In this document: positions 7,445-14,991 of the stretch, in pieces
Layout of the letters: each line of letters starts with the position of its first letter
Numbering within the stretch: position 1 is the first letter of the stretch
DNA from: Methylococcales bacterium
GTDB lineage: Bacteria > Pseudomonadota > Gammaproteobacteria > Methylococcales > UBA1147
DNA: 21,269 nucleotides
Assembly: GCA_024958995.1 (NCBI GenBank)
Contig: JANXGZ010000074.1
Location: 1 to 21,269, forward strand
Reading direction: 5' to 3'
Position numbers and translations under genes: made by a program
The notes under the pieces: model-generated
Told to the model about the DNA's origin: nothing
The model's input: the letters and a program-made list of their open reading frames with translations, nothing else
The model's database searches: none

Positions 7445-7969
7445 TCAGCCTCGTTCGCTAAAAGTGAGAATATCAGAGAGGTGACGAACCTCATCGTTAA
7501 CCTGGTCTTCGATCCACTTGGTGAAATACAGACAGGATATGGCAACAACCATCCCGGCCATTGTCGGGACTGTACTGTGAGATACCCCATTTGCCATGGC
7601 ACGTGCATTCCCCGTCCCGATCACCGCCAGTACATCGAAGGTTTCGATCATTCCCGTTACGGTACCCAGGAGACCCAGCAGCGGACACAGGGCAATCAAC
7701 ATCTTGATGACCGTCAGGTTCTTCGAAAGCTGGGTCCGAGCCTGGGATATATAACAGGTCCTTACCGCATGCGAAGCGCGGCTTTGCTTGTTCGGTCTGC
7801 CATCCCAGCGCCTCAACCATTTTTCCCGATTCACCGGATAAACCGTTCGTATGAATAGAATCCGCTCAATGATCAGGAACCAGACTAAGACCGACAGAAA
7901 CATGATCCACCAGAGCACCATCCCCCCTGCGGCCATGAGGTCATCGACAAAAGGTAACAGGCCGTGCAT
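7445..7969 (-). CDS. exbB: ExbB/TolQ-type proton channel protein (TonB2 system)
   Basis: A 174-residue inner-membrane protein with three predicted membrane segments (about residues 17-36, 87-110 and 130-150). It has the MotA/TolQ/ExbB signature LIALCPLLGLLGTVTGMIET in segment 2 and GVSHSTVPTMAGMVVAIS before and in segment 3. It is shorter than E. coli ExbB (about 244 residues), consistent with ExbB2-type proteins. With ExbD it forms the proton-driven motor for TonB. Its ATG overlaps the TGA of the upstream gene (TGATG), with GGAGA as ribosome site. It is the second MotA/TolQ-type protein in this operon, as in TtpC-containing Vibrio systems. Confidence 0.95.
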   Translation of the reverse strand: MHGLLPFVDDLMAAGGMVLWWIMFLSVLVWFLIIERILFIRTVYPVNREKWLRRWDGRPNKQSRASHAVRTCYISQARTQLSKNLTVIKMLIALCPLLGLLGTVTGMIETFDVLAVIGTGNARAMANGVSHSTVPTMAGMVVAISCLYFTKWIEDQVNDEVRHLSDILTFSERG

Positions 7970-9309
7970 CAGGTTCTCCGACTTTCCATCGACTCACACA
8001 GCAGTCCCGCACTCTGTTCGTCAAGAACCTGACTGATTGCATTGCTGCGAGTCAGCATCAGGCTGTGCAAAAACAACAACGGGATGGCAACCAGCAAACC
8101 CAGCATGGTCGTGACCAGTGCCTGGGAAATTCCTCCCGCCATCAGTTTCGGATCACCAGTACCGAAAAGGCTGATTGACTGGAAAGTCTCGATCATTCCA
8201 ACCACCGTCCCCAGAAGGCCCAGCAAAGGTGCAACTGCAGCCAGCAGTTTGATCAGTGACTGGCCTTGTTCAAGGACAGGAATTTCCTTAGCAACCGCTT
8301 CGTCGATCAGTAATTCAAATGATTCCATGTCATCCACATCGGAGTCTCTTGCAACACCCAATATTCTCCCCAACGGGTTGTCATCGGTTATCCGGGCAAG
8401 ATCGGCAAGCTGTTGTTCTACGCCTTTCGCTACCCTCAGAAGGTCGACCATGCGTGAGGCGACCACAATAAGACCGATACCCCCCAGAAGCAGGATGATG
8501 TAACCAACTGCGCCACCCTGGTTGATCCGCTCCCATACATCGGGAGCCTTGACCAGCATACCCAGGATCACGCCCCCGGTTGGATCGATACCGACCTGAA
8601 CCAGTGCCGAATCATCTTCTTCCAATGCTTCGGCCATATCCAGGTACTTCCCTTCGGGCTGACGTGCAAACTCAAGCATCGTACCGGTCTCGGACAGATA
8701 GCGGATATACAAGCCGTCAGCAAAGAGGTTGAAGGGTCCAACTCGAACCAGATCGGTTTTCCTCGGTTCACCGGAAGCGGAAAGTACCTGTCCCTGGAAC
8801 CGAACAACCTTCCCCTGCTCGGTCATTTCCTGCTGCAGCAGGTACCAGAGGTTTTCCAGTTGGACCACGGTTGGCAATTCGGAAGATTCCGAAATTGCTT
8901 GCAATTTGCCAATGCGGCCCGGGAACTGAGCCGAAATCAGCGAAGAATCCATGTCCGAGCGGGCATCCGCAGCAACCTGCCGCACGACACCGAAAAGCTC
9001 ACCCAGTTCGCCGGCCTTTTCCTTCAACACCGACTCCAGTTTCCCCAGTTCTATCTCATTCTTTTCAAAGCGCGCTTTCAACTGTGCTTCCCGCGCTTTC
9101 TGGCGTTTGAGCTCAGCTTTCGACTCTGCAAGCAGAAGAGCTTGGGACTCCTTGGCCGAAAGAAAACGCTTTTCGCGCTGACTGTTCAGATTCCTCTCAA
9201 CCCCGTGCGATTCCCTGACGTCCATCAGGAGTTTATCAAGGTCAATATGTTCAGCCAGAACAGGACCTCCAAGGGTCGAAAGCAGTCCGACCACGAAAAA
9301 ACGGATCAT
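7969..9309 (-). CDS. TtpC-like MotA/TolQ/ExbB protein with periplasmic coiled coil
   Basis: A 446-residue inner-membrane protein. Residues 1-19 look like a cleavable signal peptide ending VLA-E. A charged coiled-coil stretch (about 40-105) and a periplasmic region (about 110-260) follow. The C-terminal third is an ExbB-like module: membrane segments at about 268-288, 352-375 and 396-418, with LLAAVAPLLGLLGTVVGMIE and GGISQALVTTMLGLLVAIPL. This architecture and its place between DUF3450 and exbB match TtpC of the Vibrio TonB2 system, an extra component required there for TonB2-dependent siderophore uptake. The start has a strong GGAGG and overlaps the preceding stop as ATGA. It could add a periplasmic lever or stabilise the motor; that is inference. 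Confidence 0.92.
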   Translation of the reverse strand: MIRFFVVGLLSTLGGPVLAEHIDLDKLLMDVRESHGVERNLNSQREKRFLSAKESQALLLAESKAELKRQKAREAQLKARFEKNEIELGKLESVLKEKAGELGELFGVVRQVAADARSDMDSSLISAQFPGRIGKLQAISESSELPTVVQLENLWYLLQQEMTEQGKVVRFQGQVLSASGEPRKTDLVRVGPFNLFADGLYIRYLSETGTMLEFARQPEGKYLDMAEALEEDDSALVQVGIDPTGGVILGMLVKAPDVWERINQGGAVGYIILLLGGIGLIVVASRMVDLLRVAKGVEQQLADLARITDDNPLGRILGVARDSDVDDMESFELLIDEAVAKEIPVLEQGQSLIKLLAAVAPLLGLLGTVVGMIETFQSISLFGTGDPKLMAGGISQALVTTMLGLLVAIPLLFLHSLMLTRSNAISQVLDEQSAGLLCESMESRRT

Positions 9310-10112
9310 TGAACTTCCTCCGGCGCCGGAACTGGCAGAGCAAGAAGGTTGGGGGCTGCCTCCTTGCGGGCGACACGCAATCCATCCCGCACGGGAAGAT
9401 CGTATTCATCCGGCAATTCTTCCCAGCTGTTGGATTCCTGATTGAGCATACCAGTCTGGCTTCCGTCAAGGGTCTGGTAGAACAGAGCAATCCTTCCCAG
9501 GCGCAGAAAATCAACCGGCCGCTCGACCCCATCAATACTCAGGTTGGCCCGGTAAGCTTCGATGGTTCGCCCATAATCCCCTTCCACCTGGTAGGCCTCG
9601 AGTACCCGGCGAAACTTCTCTGCACTGGTCACGTCCGCACGAACCATGGCGGCCTGGAGATCACTGATCCGTTCACCGCGCTCCTCGGGAAGAAAAGGCA
9701 GGTCATAGGCCACGAATTGTTCCAGGCTTTCCAGCATGCTCAACATCAGGGGAACCATTTCTCGCTGGGTAACCTCGATCTCCTTCAACTGTTTCTCAAT
9801 GGACTTTTTCTCCTTTTGCTGCGATTCAATCATCCGCACAAGGTAGTCGTTGTACGTTTTCAAAGCTTCTGCTTGCCGGGTATTCTGGCGAAATTCCTGC
9901 AACATACGGCGCGTCTCATCATCCAGCCGGTCAATCGTTTGCTGCGACGATGCAGCATCCCGATTCTGCCTGACATTGGCCCCGATTACCTTTTCCAGCG
10001 GCTCGACACACCATGCCCCGGCCGAATAACCAAGCCAGAAGACCACGATCCTGGTCAGGGGCTTGGCGCGAATTGTCCAACAAAGATTCATAATTGCCAT
10101 CCGATTAAACAT
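9306..10112 (-). CDS. DUF3450 periplasmic coiled-coil protein, first gene of the TonB2-type operon
   Basis: A protein of up to 268 residues with an N-terminal export signal (hydrophobic stretch IVVFWLGYSAGAW) and a long coiled coil (about residues 45-120, rich in Gln, Glu, Lys and Arg). The motif FVAYDLPFLPEERGERISDL (about 133-152) is typical of DUF3450. I see no catalytic motif. The start is uncertain: ATG codons lie at 10112, 10100 and 10091, and only the last has a GGATGG-like ribosome site and gives a compact signal peptide, so the mature protein may begin later than drawn. DUF3450 genes usually sit directly before TtpC-like genes, and the two overlap here by ATGA. It probably works with TtpC in the periplasm. 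Confidence 0.88.
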   Translation of the reverse strand: MFNRMAIMNLCWTIRAKPLTRIVVFWLGYSAGAWCVEPLEKVIGANVRQNRDAASSQQTIDRLDDETRRMLQEFRQNTRQAEALKTYNDYLVRMIESQQKEKKSIEKQLKEIEVTQREMVPLMLSMLESLEQFVAYDLPFLPEERGERISDLQAAMVRADVTSAEKFRRVLEAYQVEGDYGRTIEAYRANLSIDGVERPVDFLRLGRIALFYQTLDGSQTGMLNQESNSWEELPDEYDLPVRDGLRVARKEAAPNLLALPVPAPEEVQ

Positions 10113-10141
10113 TCATAAACGTCAATGACGCATGAGGCAGA

Positions 10142-10169
10142 CATCAGGTATTTTGACAAATACCTGATG
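10142..10169. repeat. Perfect 12-bp inverted repeat with 4-nt spacer upstream of the DUF3450 gene
   Basis: CATCAGGTATTT and AAATACCTGATG are exact inverted copies separated by TGAC. The repeat lies 30-57 nt upstream of the first possible DUF3450 ATG, inside the leader predicted from the candidate promoter. No T-tract follows on either strand, so it is not a standard terminator. It could be a repressor operator or an RNA hairpin in the leader. Confidence 0.75.
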
Positions 10170-10213
10170 AAGGCGAAAATTTTTCGACTTTAACACCCTT
10201 TATTTGATATGCA

Positions 10214-10242
10214 ATCACACCGTTCAAATCATGTCCTGTCAA
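10214..10242 (-). promoter_or_regulatory. Candidate sigma70 promoter for the TonB2-type operon
   Basis: The minus strand reads a perfect TTGACA (plus 10237-10242), a 17-nt spacer, then TGTGAT (plus 10214-10219), a 4/6 match to TATAAT. The predicted start is near 10207, which leaves a leader of about 95-115 nt containing the inverted repeat at 10142-10169. Inferred from sequence only. Confidence 0.4.
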
Positions 10243-10330
10243 CCGGTCAAATCACACAACCGGCCGGCTATTCGCCCACTGAATCCTGCTGCCGAACCGT
10301 GGTAGGCTACCGTGATAGCCTTTGGCCCTA

Positions 10331-10360
10331 TAGCCACAGAACTCATGAGCAAGCTATAAT
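10331..10360 (+). promoter_or_regulatory. Candidate sigma70 promoter for aroG
   Basis: A perfect TATAAT at 10355-10360 is preceded at 18-nt spacing by TAGCCA (10331-10336), a 4/6 match to TTGACA. The predicted start is near 10367, about 67 nt before the aroG ATG. I found no convincing paired TyrR box around it. Confidence 0.45.
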
Positions 10361-10433
10361 GGAACGCTTTTTCTATGTGTAAACCGAACCAAAACAGCGG
10401 TCAGAAAACCCTTGGGCGACACCCTTATCAACC

Positions 10434-11519
10434 ATGAAAACTGCGGCAATGAAAAACTTTTCCACCACTGACGATCTGCGTATTTCGGAAATCAGAAAGG
10501 TCTTGTCTCCGGAAATTATCCACAAGGACCTAGCGATTAGCGAAACCGCGGCACGCACGACAAGACAGGCCCGTTCGGGCATACACCATATTCTCAACAA
10601 CGAAGACGACCGGCTTCTGGTGATCGTAGGGCCTTGTTCGATCCACGACCCGGAAGCCGCAATAGACTACGCGCATCGACTTCTCGAAGTTAAGAAAAGA
10701 CTGGAACCCGATCTGCTGATGGTCATGCGCGTCTATTTCGAAAAGCCAAGAACAACCGTTGGCTGGAAAGGCCTGATCAACGACCCCGGCCTGGATGGAA
10801 GTTTCAACATTAACCAAGGTCTGCATCTCGCCAGGAAACTGCTACTGAATATCAATGAGCTCGGCTTACCTGCAGCCACTGAATATCTGGACCTGATCAC
10901 GCCCCAATATGTCTCTGATCTGATTGCCTGGGGCGCCATTGGCGCCAGGACGACCGAAAGCCAGGTCCACCGTGAACTGGCATCCGGGCTGTCCTGCCCC
11001 GTGGGATTCAAGAACGCTACCGATGGATCCTTCAAGGTTGCTGTCGACGCCATTGGTTCTGCCTGTCGTCCCCATCATTTTCTGTCGATGACCAAGGCCG
11101 GCCATTCCGCAATCTTTTCAACCACGGGCAACAATGACTGTCACCTGATTCTGCGGGGCGGCCAAAGCCCCAACTATGACCAGGCCAGTATCGAAAGCGC
11201 TTGCGAAACCCTGAGACAGGCTGGACTCCCGGAGTCGCTCATGGTGGATTTCAGTCACGCCAACAGCAGCAAACAACATGAACTGCAGATCGAGGTTGGA
11301 AAGGAAATCGTCCGGCAACTGTCGAAAGGAAGCAGGAAGATCCTTGGCATCATGATCGAAAGCCATCTGGTCGCCGGAAACCAGAAAGTGATACCCGGTC
11401 AGCAGCTAACCTACGGACAAAGCATCACCGACGCCTGCATCGGTTGGGATGATACCGAGCAGCTGCTCGAGTCTGTGGCCAATGCGGTCCGCCAGCGTCG
11501 TGCAAATGCACAGCAATAA
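10434..11519 (+). CDS. aroG: 3-deoxy-7-phosphoheptulonate (DAHP) synthase, class I AroG/AroF type
   Basis: Condenses phosphoenolpyruvate and erythrose 4-phosphate to DAHP, the committed step of the shikimate pathway. The 361-residue product aligns along its length with E. coli AroG/AroF. Visible site residues include the metal ligand C68 in [10 protein letters not shown]99 and K104 in [16 protein letters not shown], the conserved [20 protein letters not shown] block, the histidine of [11 protein letters not shown] of IESHLV, and D of TDACIGWDD. Feedback specificity (Phe, Tyr or Trp) cannot be settled by eye, so the symbol is a family-level choice. The start may instead be the ATG at 10449 ([12 protein letters not shown]), which matches the family N-terminus better; neither start has a clear ribosome site. 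thiSG follows after 20 nt, so the two are probably cotranscribed. Confidence 0.95.
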   Translation: MKTAAMKNFSTTDDLRISEIRKVLSPEIIHKDLAISETAARTTRQARSGIHHILNNEDDRLLVIVGPCSIHDPEAAIDYAHRLLEVKKRLEPDLLMVMRVYFEKPRTTVGWKGLINDPGLDGSFNINQGLHLARKLLLNINELGLPAATEYLDLITPQYVSDLIAWGAIGARTTESQVHRELASGLSCPVGFKNATDGSFKVAVDAIGSACRPHHFLSMTKAGHSAIFSTTGNNDCHLILRGGQSPNYDQASIESACETLRQAGLPESLMVDFSHANSSKQHELQIEVGKEIVRQLSKGSRKILGIMIESHLVAGNQKVIPGQQLTYGQSITDACIGWDDTEQLLESVANAVRQRRANAQQ

Positions 11520-11539
11520 CGGAAACCTGTCACTCCACA

Positions 11540-12517
11540 ATGGAAATCATTGTAAACGGTAGCCCGTTCAACCTGGACCCGAACTGTTCGGTTGCTGATC
11601 TTGTTGCGAAACTTGGGTTCAACAAAATCCGGATCGCTGTCGAGCTGAACCGGGAAATCCTGCCGCGCCCTTACTTTCAGACCCGCGAACTGAGAGCTGG
11701 TGACCGAATCGAAATTGTACAGGCCATCGGCGGAGGCGAGTCGGATTGCATGCGGGTCGGGAATTACAGCTTCGAATCCAGGCTAATTGTCGGAACCGGA
11801 AAATATCGGAACCTCGAAGAAACCCGACTGGCCATCGAAGCCAGTGGCGCAGAGATGGTCACGGTGGCCATTCGCAGAACCAATATCGGCCAGGACCCCG
11901 ATCAGGAAAATCTTCTCGATGTCATCTCGCCGAATGACTACATTATCCTACCCAACACCGCAGGCTGCTATACGCTGGATGATGCTCTACGAACCTGCCA
12001 CCTGGCTCGAGAACTACTTGACGGCCAATCGCTGATCAAGCTCGAGGTACTGGGCGACGAGAAAACCCTTTACCCTAATGTCGTGCAAACGATTGAGGCC
12101 ACACGGCGTCTTGTTGATGACGGGTTCGATGTCATGGTCTATACCAGTGATGACCCGATTGTCGCAAAAGAGCTGGAAGACGCAGGTTCTATCGCAGTCA
12201 TGCCGTTGGCCGCACCGATCGGTTCCGGGCTGGGTATACGTAATCCCTACAACATACTCACCATTATAGAGAACGCGAGGGTTCCGATCATCGTGGATGC
12301 CGGGGTCGGAACAGCTTCGGACGCAACCATTGCGATGGAACTGGGATGTGACGGCGTACTGATGAACACCGCGATCGCAGCGGCAAACAACCCAGTGCTC
12401 ATGGGATCGGCCATGAAAAAGGCCATCGAAGCTGGGCGCGAAGCGTTCCTCGCGGGCCGGATGCCGAAAAAGAGGTATGCCTCAGCATCGTCCCCAATAG
12501 ATGGTCTCTTTCTATAG
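11540..12517 (+). CDS. thiSG: ThiS-ThiG fusion: sulfur carrier protein plus thiazole synthase
   Basis: A 325-residue cytoplasmic fusion for making the thiazole phosphate of thiamine. Residues 1-66 are ThiS ([28 protein letters not shown]). Residues from about 71 are ThiG (RLIVGTGKY, the [13 protein letters not shown] block with the Schiff-base lysine K167, [20 protein letters not shown] and [11 protein letters not shown]). The Gly-Gly that normally forms the free C-terminus of ThiS, where ThiF adenylates it and sulfur is loaded, is followed here by a five-residue linker ESDCM and then ThiG with no stop codon. Either a protease frees the tail, another ThiS copy exists, or the carrier half is modified. 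An internal ATG at 11750, preceded by GGAGGCGAG, could also give separate ThiG. Such fusions exist in protein databases. No thiF, thiH, thiO or thiE lies in the window. Confidence 0.93.
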   Translation: MEIIVNGSPFNLDPNCSVADLVAKLGFNKIRIAVELNREILPRPYFQTRELRAGDRIEIVQAIGGGESDCMRVGNYSFESRLIVGTGKYRNLEETRLAIEASGAEMVTVAIRRTNIGQDPDQENLLDVISPNDYIILPNTAGCYTLDDALRTCHLARELLDGQSLIKLEVLGDEKTLYPNVVQTIEATRRLVDDGFDVMVYTSDDPIVAKELEDAGSIAVMPLAAPIGSGLGIRNPYNILTIIENARVPIIVDAGVGTASDATIAMELGCDGVLMNTAIAAANNPVLMGSAMKKAIEAGREAFLAGRMPKKRYASASSPIDGLFL

Positions 12518-12583
12518 ACAAATAACAGCCACAGCTCAACCGGGCTAGTCTCTGGCAGACCAGCTGTTACCGCTATTCAGTTC

Positions 12584-13273
12584 ATGTGCCCAGAAAAAAA
12601 CATTGATCGGCGACACGTTCTCAGCTTTGTCCGTCGCCGCGGAAGAATCACGCCATCCCAAAAAAAAGCCCTTGTAGACCTTTGGCCAGTCTACGGTATT
12701 GAACCAGACGAGCCATTCAACGGTGAAAAGTTATTCGGGAATTTGGCCCCGGTTACGCTTGAAATCGGCTTCGGGAATGGAAGTAGCCTCGCTGCCGCCG
12801 CACAAAAGAACCCACAGCGAAACTATGTCGGAATCGAAGTGCATGAACCTGGGGTCGGTCACCTGATGAGCCTACTGGACAAAGGCGGAATCGAAAACGT
12901 CCGGATCTTCTGTCGAGACGCCGTAGAAGTGGTACGTGACCTAACCCAGGATGCTGCTCTTGACCGCGTCAACCTATTTTTTCCCGATCCATGGCCCAAA
13001 AAACGTCACCACAAACGCCGGATCGTTTCCCCGGATTTTGCCAAACTAGTATCGGTGAAGCTCAGACCGGGCGGCTGTTTTCATGTCGCTACCGACTGGG
13101 ACGAATACGCCAGCCACATCACCGACACCCTGGAGGCGTGCAAGAATTTTGAACCCATTGACGGTAAAACATTCCATCAACTAAAACTGGCAGACCGATC
13201 CATGACCCGGTTCGAGAAACGCGGCCTGCTGCTCGGCCATCCGGTCTGGGACATGATGTACACCAGGGTCTAG
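12584..13273 (+). CDS. trmB: tRNA (guanine-N7-)-methyltransferase
   Basis: Methylates N7 of G46 in the variable loop of tRNA, using S-adenosylmethionine. The 229-residue product has the SAM-binding loop LEIGFGNGSS (about 59-68), the acidic strand VGIEVHEPGV (about 82-91), the hallmark LFFPDPWPKKRHHKRRIV (about 131-148) and the C-terminal TRFEKRG (about 204-210), all diagnostic for TrmB. It follows thiSG by 66 nt on the same strand, a neighbourhood known from other gammaproteobacteria. Its ATG lacks an obvious ribosome site, so the start is moderately certain. Confidence 0.96.
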   Translation: MCPEKNIDRRHVLSFVRRRGRITPSQKKALVDLWPVYGIEPDEPFNGEKLFGNLAPVTLEIGFGNGSSLAAAAQKNPQRNYVGIEVHEPGVGHLMSLLDKGGIENVRIFCRDAVEVVRDLTQDAALDRVNLFFPDPWPKKRHHKRRIVSPDFAKLVSVKLRPGGCFHVATDWDEYASHITDTLEACKNFEPIDGKTFHQLKLADRSMTRFEKRGLLLGHPVWDMMYTRV

Positions 13274-13292
13274 TCGGTCCAACGACTGACCC
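13266..13292. terminator. Hairpin between convergent trmB and yggT
   Basis: GGGTC-T-AGTCG and CGACT-GACCC can form a 10-bp stem with one bulged T and a 6-nt loop. The hairpin spans the trmB stop codon and lies 4 nt beyond the yggT stop. No T-run follows on either strand, so this is at most a weak bidirectional terminator. Confidence 0.35.
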
Positions 13293-13295
13293 TAA

Positions 13296-13871
13296 TCAGC
13301 CCAGTAGCGATATCAACTGCATCATGGGCGGGAACGTTAACATCTTGAGCACCTGGAACCCCACCAACACCACCAACGGAGACAGATCAATGCCCGCGAT
13401 CTGCGGAAGCGCACGTCTCACTGTCCCCAGCAGCGGTTCGGTCAGGTAATAGATCAGTGACGTGGCAGAATTGTAGGCTCCCGGGTTAATCCAGCTGATC
13501 ACAACCTGGATCAGGATAGCAAACACGAAGATGTTGATCAGCAGGCTGATCAATTCCATGAACGCCCAGACGAACACCGCTTCGACCGGCATCGTAGAAC
13601 CCTGGAGCGCAAAGATCAGGTACCCGGAAAGCATCTGCAACCCGAGCATCAACACCAACGAAGCGGAATCGACACGTCCGACCGCAGGAATCGCCCGCCG
13701 CATCGTCTTCAACGGCGGATGCGTAATCTTGACCAGGAACTGTGAAAAGGGATTGTAGAAATCGGCATTGACCCACTGCAGCAAAAAACGGAGCATCACT
13801 GCAAGGATGTACAGGCTAACAAAGGTTTCGATCAGGAAAATGACCGGATTTGCGTAATACGAAGCCCCCAT
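13296..13871 (-). CDS. yggT: YggT family membrane protein
   Basis: A 191-residue inner-membrane protein built of two YggT repeats. Each repeat has hydrophobic segments and an amphipathic tract: first half VMLRFLLQWVNADFYNPFSQ, THPPLKTMRRAIP; second half ILIQVVISWINPGAYN, LTEPLLGTVRRALPQ. I count about four membrane segments (near residues 9-30, 70-88, 98-125 and 165-185). The function is not firmly established; links to turgor or division have been proposed for the family. Its ATG overlaps the proC stop by one base (TAATG), with a perfect AGGAGG 6 nt before it, so the two genes are translationally coupled, as in many gammaproteobacteria. Confidence 0.94.
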   Translation of the reverse strand: MGASYYANPVIFLIETFVSLYILAVMLRFLLQWVNADFYNPFSQFLVKITHPPLKTMRRAIPAVGRVDSASLVLMLGLQMLSGYLIFALQGSTMPVEAVFVWAFMELISLLINIFVFAILIQVVISWINPGAYNSATSLIYYLTEPLLGTVRRALPQIAGIDLSPLVVLVGFQVLKMLTFPPMMQLISLLG

Positions 13872-14698
13872 TATTCGCCTCCTAATTCTCGGGACATTTC
13901 TATCGAACGGTCACGTGCAGCCAACAGGGCCTCAGCAACCAGTTTATGAAAACCGCCCTGCTCGAACAACTCGATCGCCTTCTGAGTGGTGCCCCCGGAA
14001 GAAGTAACCTTTCTTCTAAGTTCCGCCGCCGACTCCTTTCCCTCCAAAGCCATCCTGGCCGCCCCAAAAGCTGTTTGTTCGATCAGTGCACGAGCCGTCT
14101 CCTGGTCCAAGCCCAATTGGTGAATACTGTCTTCCATCGCCTCCATCAAGAGGAAAAAGTATGCCGGACCACTTCCTGACAAGGCCGTCACCCCGTCCAT
14201 CTGCAATTCAGACTCGAGCCAGACCACTAGGCCGACCGTCCCCATGATGCTTTCAACCAAGTCGCGCTGATCCGCCTGAACACAAGCGTTTGCATACAAC
14301 CCTGTCGCCCCGGCACGCAGCAACGCCGGCGTATTCGGCATCGCCCGAACCAGGGCAATCGGTTGGCCCAGCCATTTTTCAATATCCGATCCACGGATTC
14401 CGGCAACCACCGAAATCATGATCGCGCCAGGTCGCAAGCCCCTTGCACCAATCCCCTCAACCACTGTCCTTGCAACCTGTGGTTTGACTGCCAGAACCAC
14501 GATATCGACGTTCTCGACCAGTTCAACGTTGCTGTTCGTAACCCGAACGCCATACTGGCTGCCAAGGCGTCCCAACTGGGACGGATCAACATCCGAGACC
14601 CAGATCGACTCCTTCGGGTATCCTCCATCAAGCAAACCACTAATGAGTGCCGACGCCATGTTGCCGCCACCTATAAACCCTGTCTTGTTCCGCTGCAC
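13871..14698 (-). CDS. proC: Pyrroline-5-carboxylate reductase
   Basis: Catalyses the last step of proline synthesis, reducing 1-pyrroline-5-carboxylate with NAD(P)H in the cytoplasm. The 275-residue product has the N-terminal Rossmann motif TGFIGGGNMASALISGLL (about 6-23), VVLAVKPQ, MPNTPALLRAGATGLYAN, the substrate-site block ALSGSGPAYFFLLMEAM and the C-terminal VTSSGGTTQKAIE. The start codon is GTG (read at 14696-14698), with AAGGG 8 nt upstream. The usual upstream partner yggS is missing; the gene upstream is a divergent radical SAM gene. A TAGAAT element about 27 nt before the GTG could be the -10 of its promoter, but I see no good -35. Confidence 0.97.
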   Translation of the reverse strand: MQRNKTGFIGGGNMASALISGLLDGGYPKESIWVSDVDPSQLGRLGSQYGVRVTNSNVELVENVDIVVLAVKPQVARTVVEGIGARGLRPGAIMISVVAGIRGSDIEKWLGQPIALVRAMPNTPALLRAGATGLYANACVQADQRDLVESIMGTVGLVVWLESELQMDGVTALSGSGPAYFFLLMEAMEDSIHQLGLDQETARALIEQTAFGAARMALEGKESAAELRRKVTSSGGTTQKAIELFEQGGFHKLVAEALLAARDRSIEMSRELGGE

Positions 14699-14991
14699 TC
14701 TGTTTACCCTTGCCGTCGCTTGGGCTATTCTACCTTAGATGCGGCAAGCGGGAACAGGCACAACGGTCCTGGCCAGGGCGACCCTGCAGCGATTCCTGAA
14801 TTCCCGTATCCCCGTTGGTGCAGGAGCCAAACGCAGCAATAAGATTGTTTCAGGATCGGTTCGAAAGACATTGGCCAGGTCACGATAAAGCCTGACCGAA
14901 TAATCAGGATATCCCGCCATCGATCCCATAAATTAGAAACGGTCAGCGACCGCCTACCTTCCCACCGATTTCAAATACCTTTTCCGGTTCG

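Larger units (their letters stand above)
10113..10433. other. Divergent intergenic control region between TonB operon and aroG
   Basis: This 321-nt stretch has no gene that I can support. It holds a candidate promoter for each side, a perfect 12-bp inverted repeat (10142-10169), a small 11-bp palindrome CGTCAATGACG (10120-10130) just before the DUF3450 gene, and an 11-bp palindrome GGTAGGCTACC (10301-10311) upstream of the aroG promoter. I see no convincing Fur box, although a TonB operon might be expected to have one. Confidence 0.7.

Noticed and set aside
9309..10118. A 269-codon open frame on the plus strand, lying opposite the DUF3450 gene
   Set aside because: It is the mirror of a gene with clear family motifs, signal peptide and operon overlap. 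The antisense product has no recognisable domain, and such open frames arise from the codon pattern of the real gene.
10377..10394. TGTAAA near the aroG start region considered as half of a TyrR box
   Set aside because: The matching TTTACA half is absent at the required 6-nt spacing (CAAAAC is found), so there is no supported TyrR site.
14735..14929. A 64-codon minus-strand open frame upstream of proC, considered as a yggS remnant
   Set aside because: I could not match it to any part of YggS or another family, and it has no ribosome site. It remains at best an unsupported small frame in the proC / SPL intergenic region.
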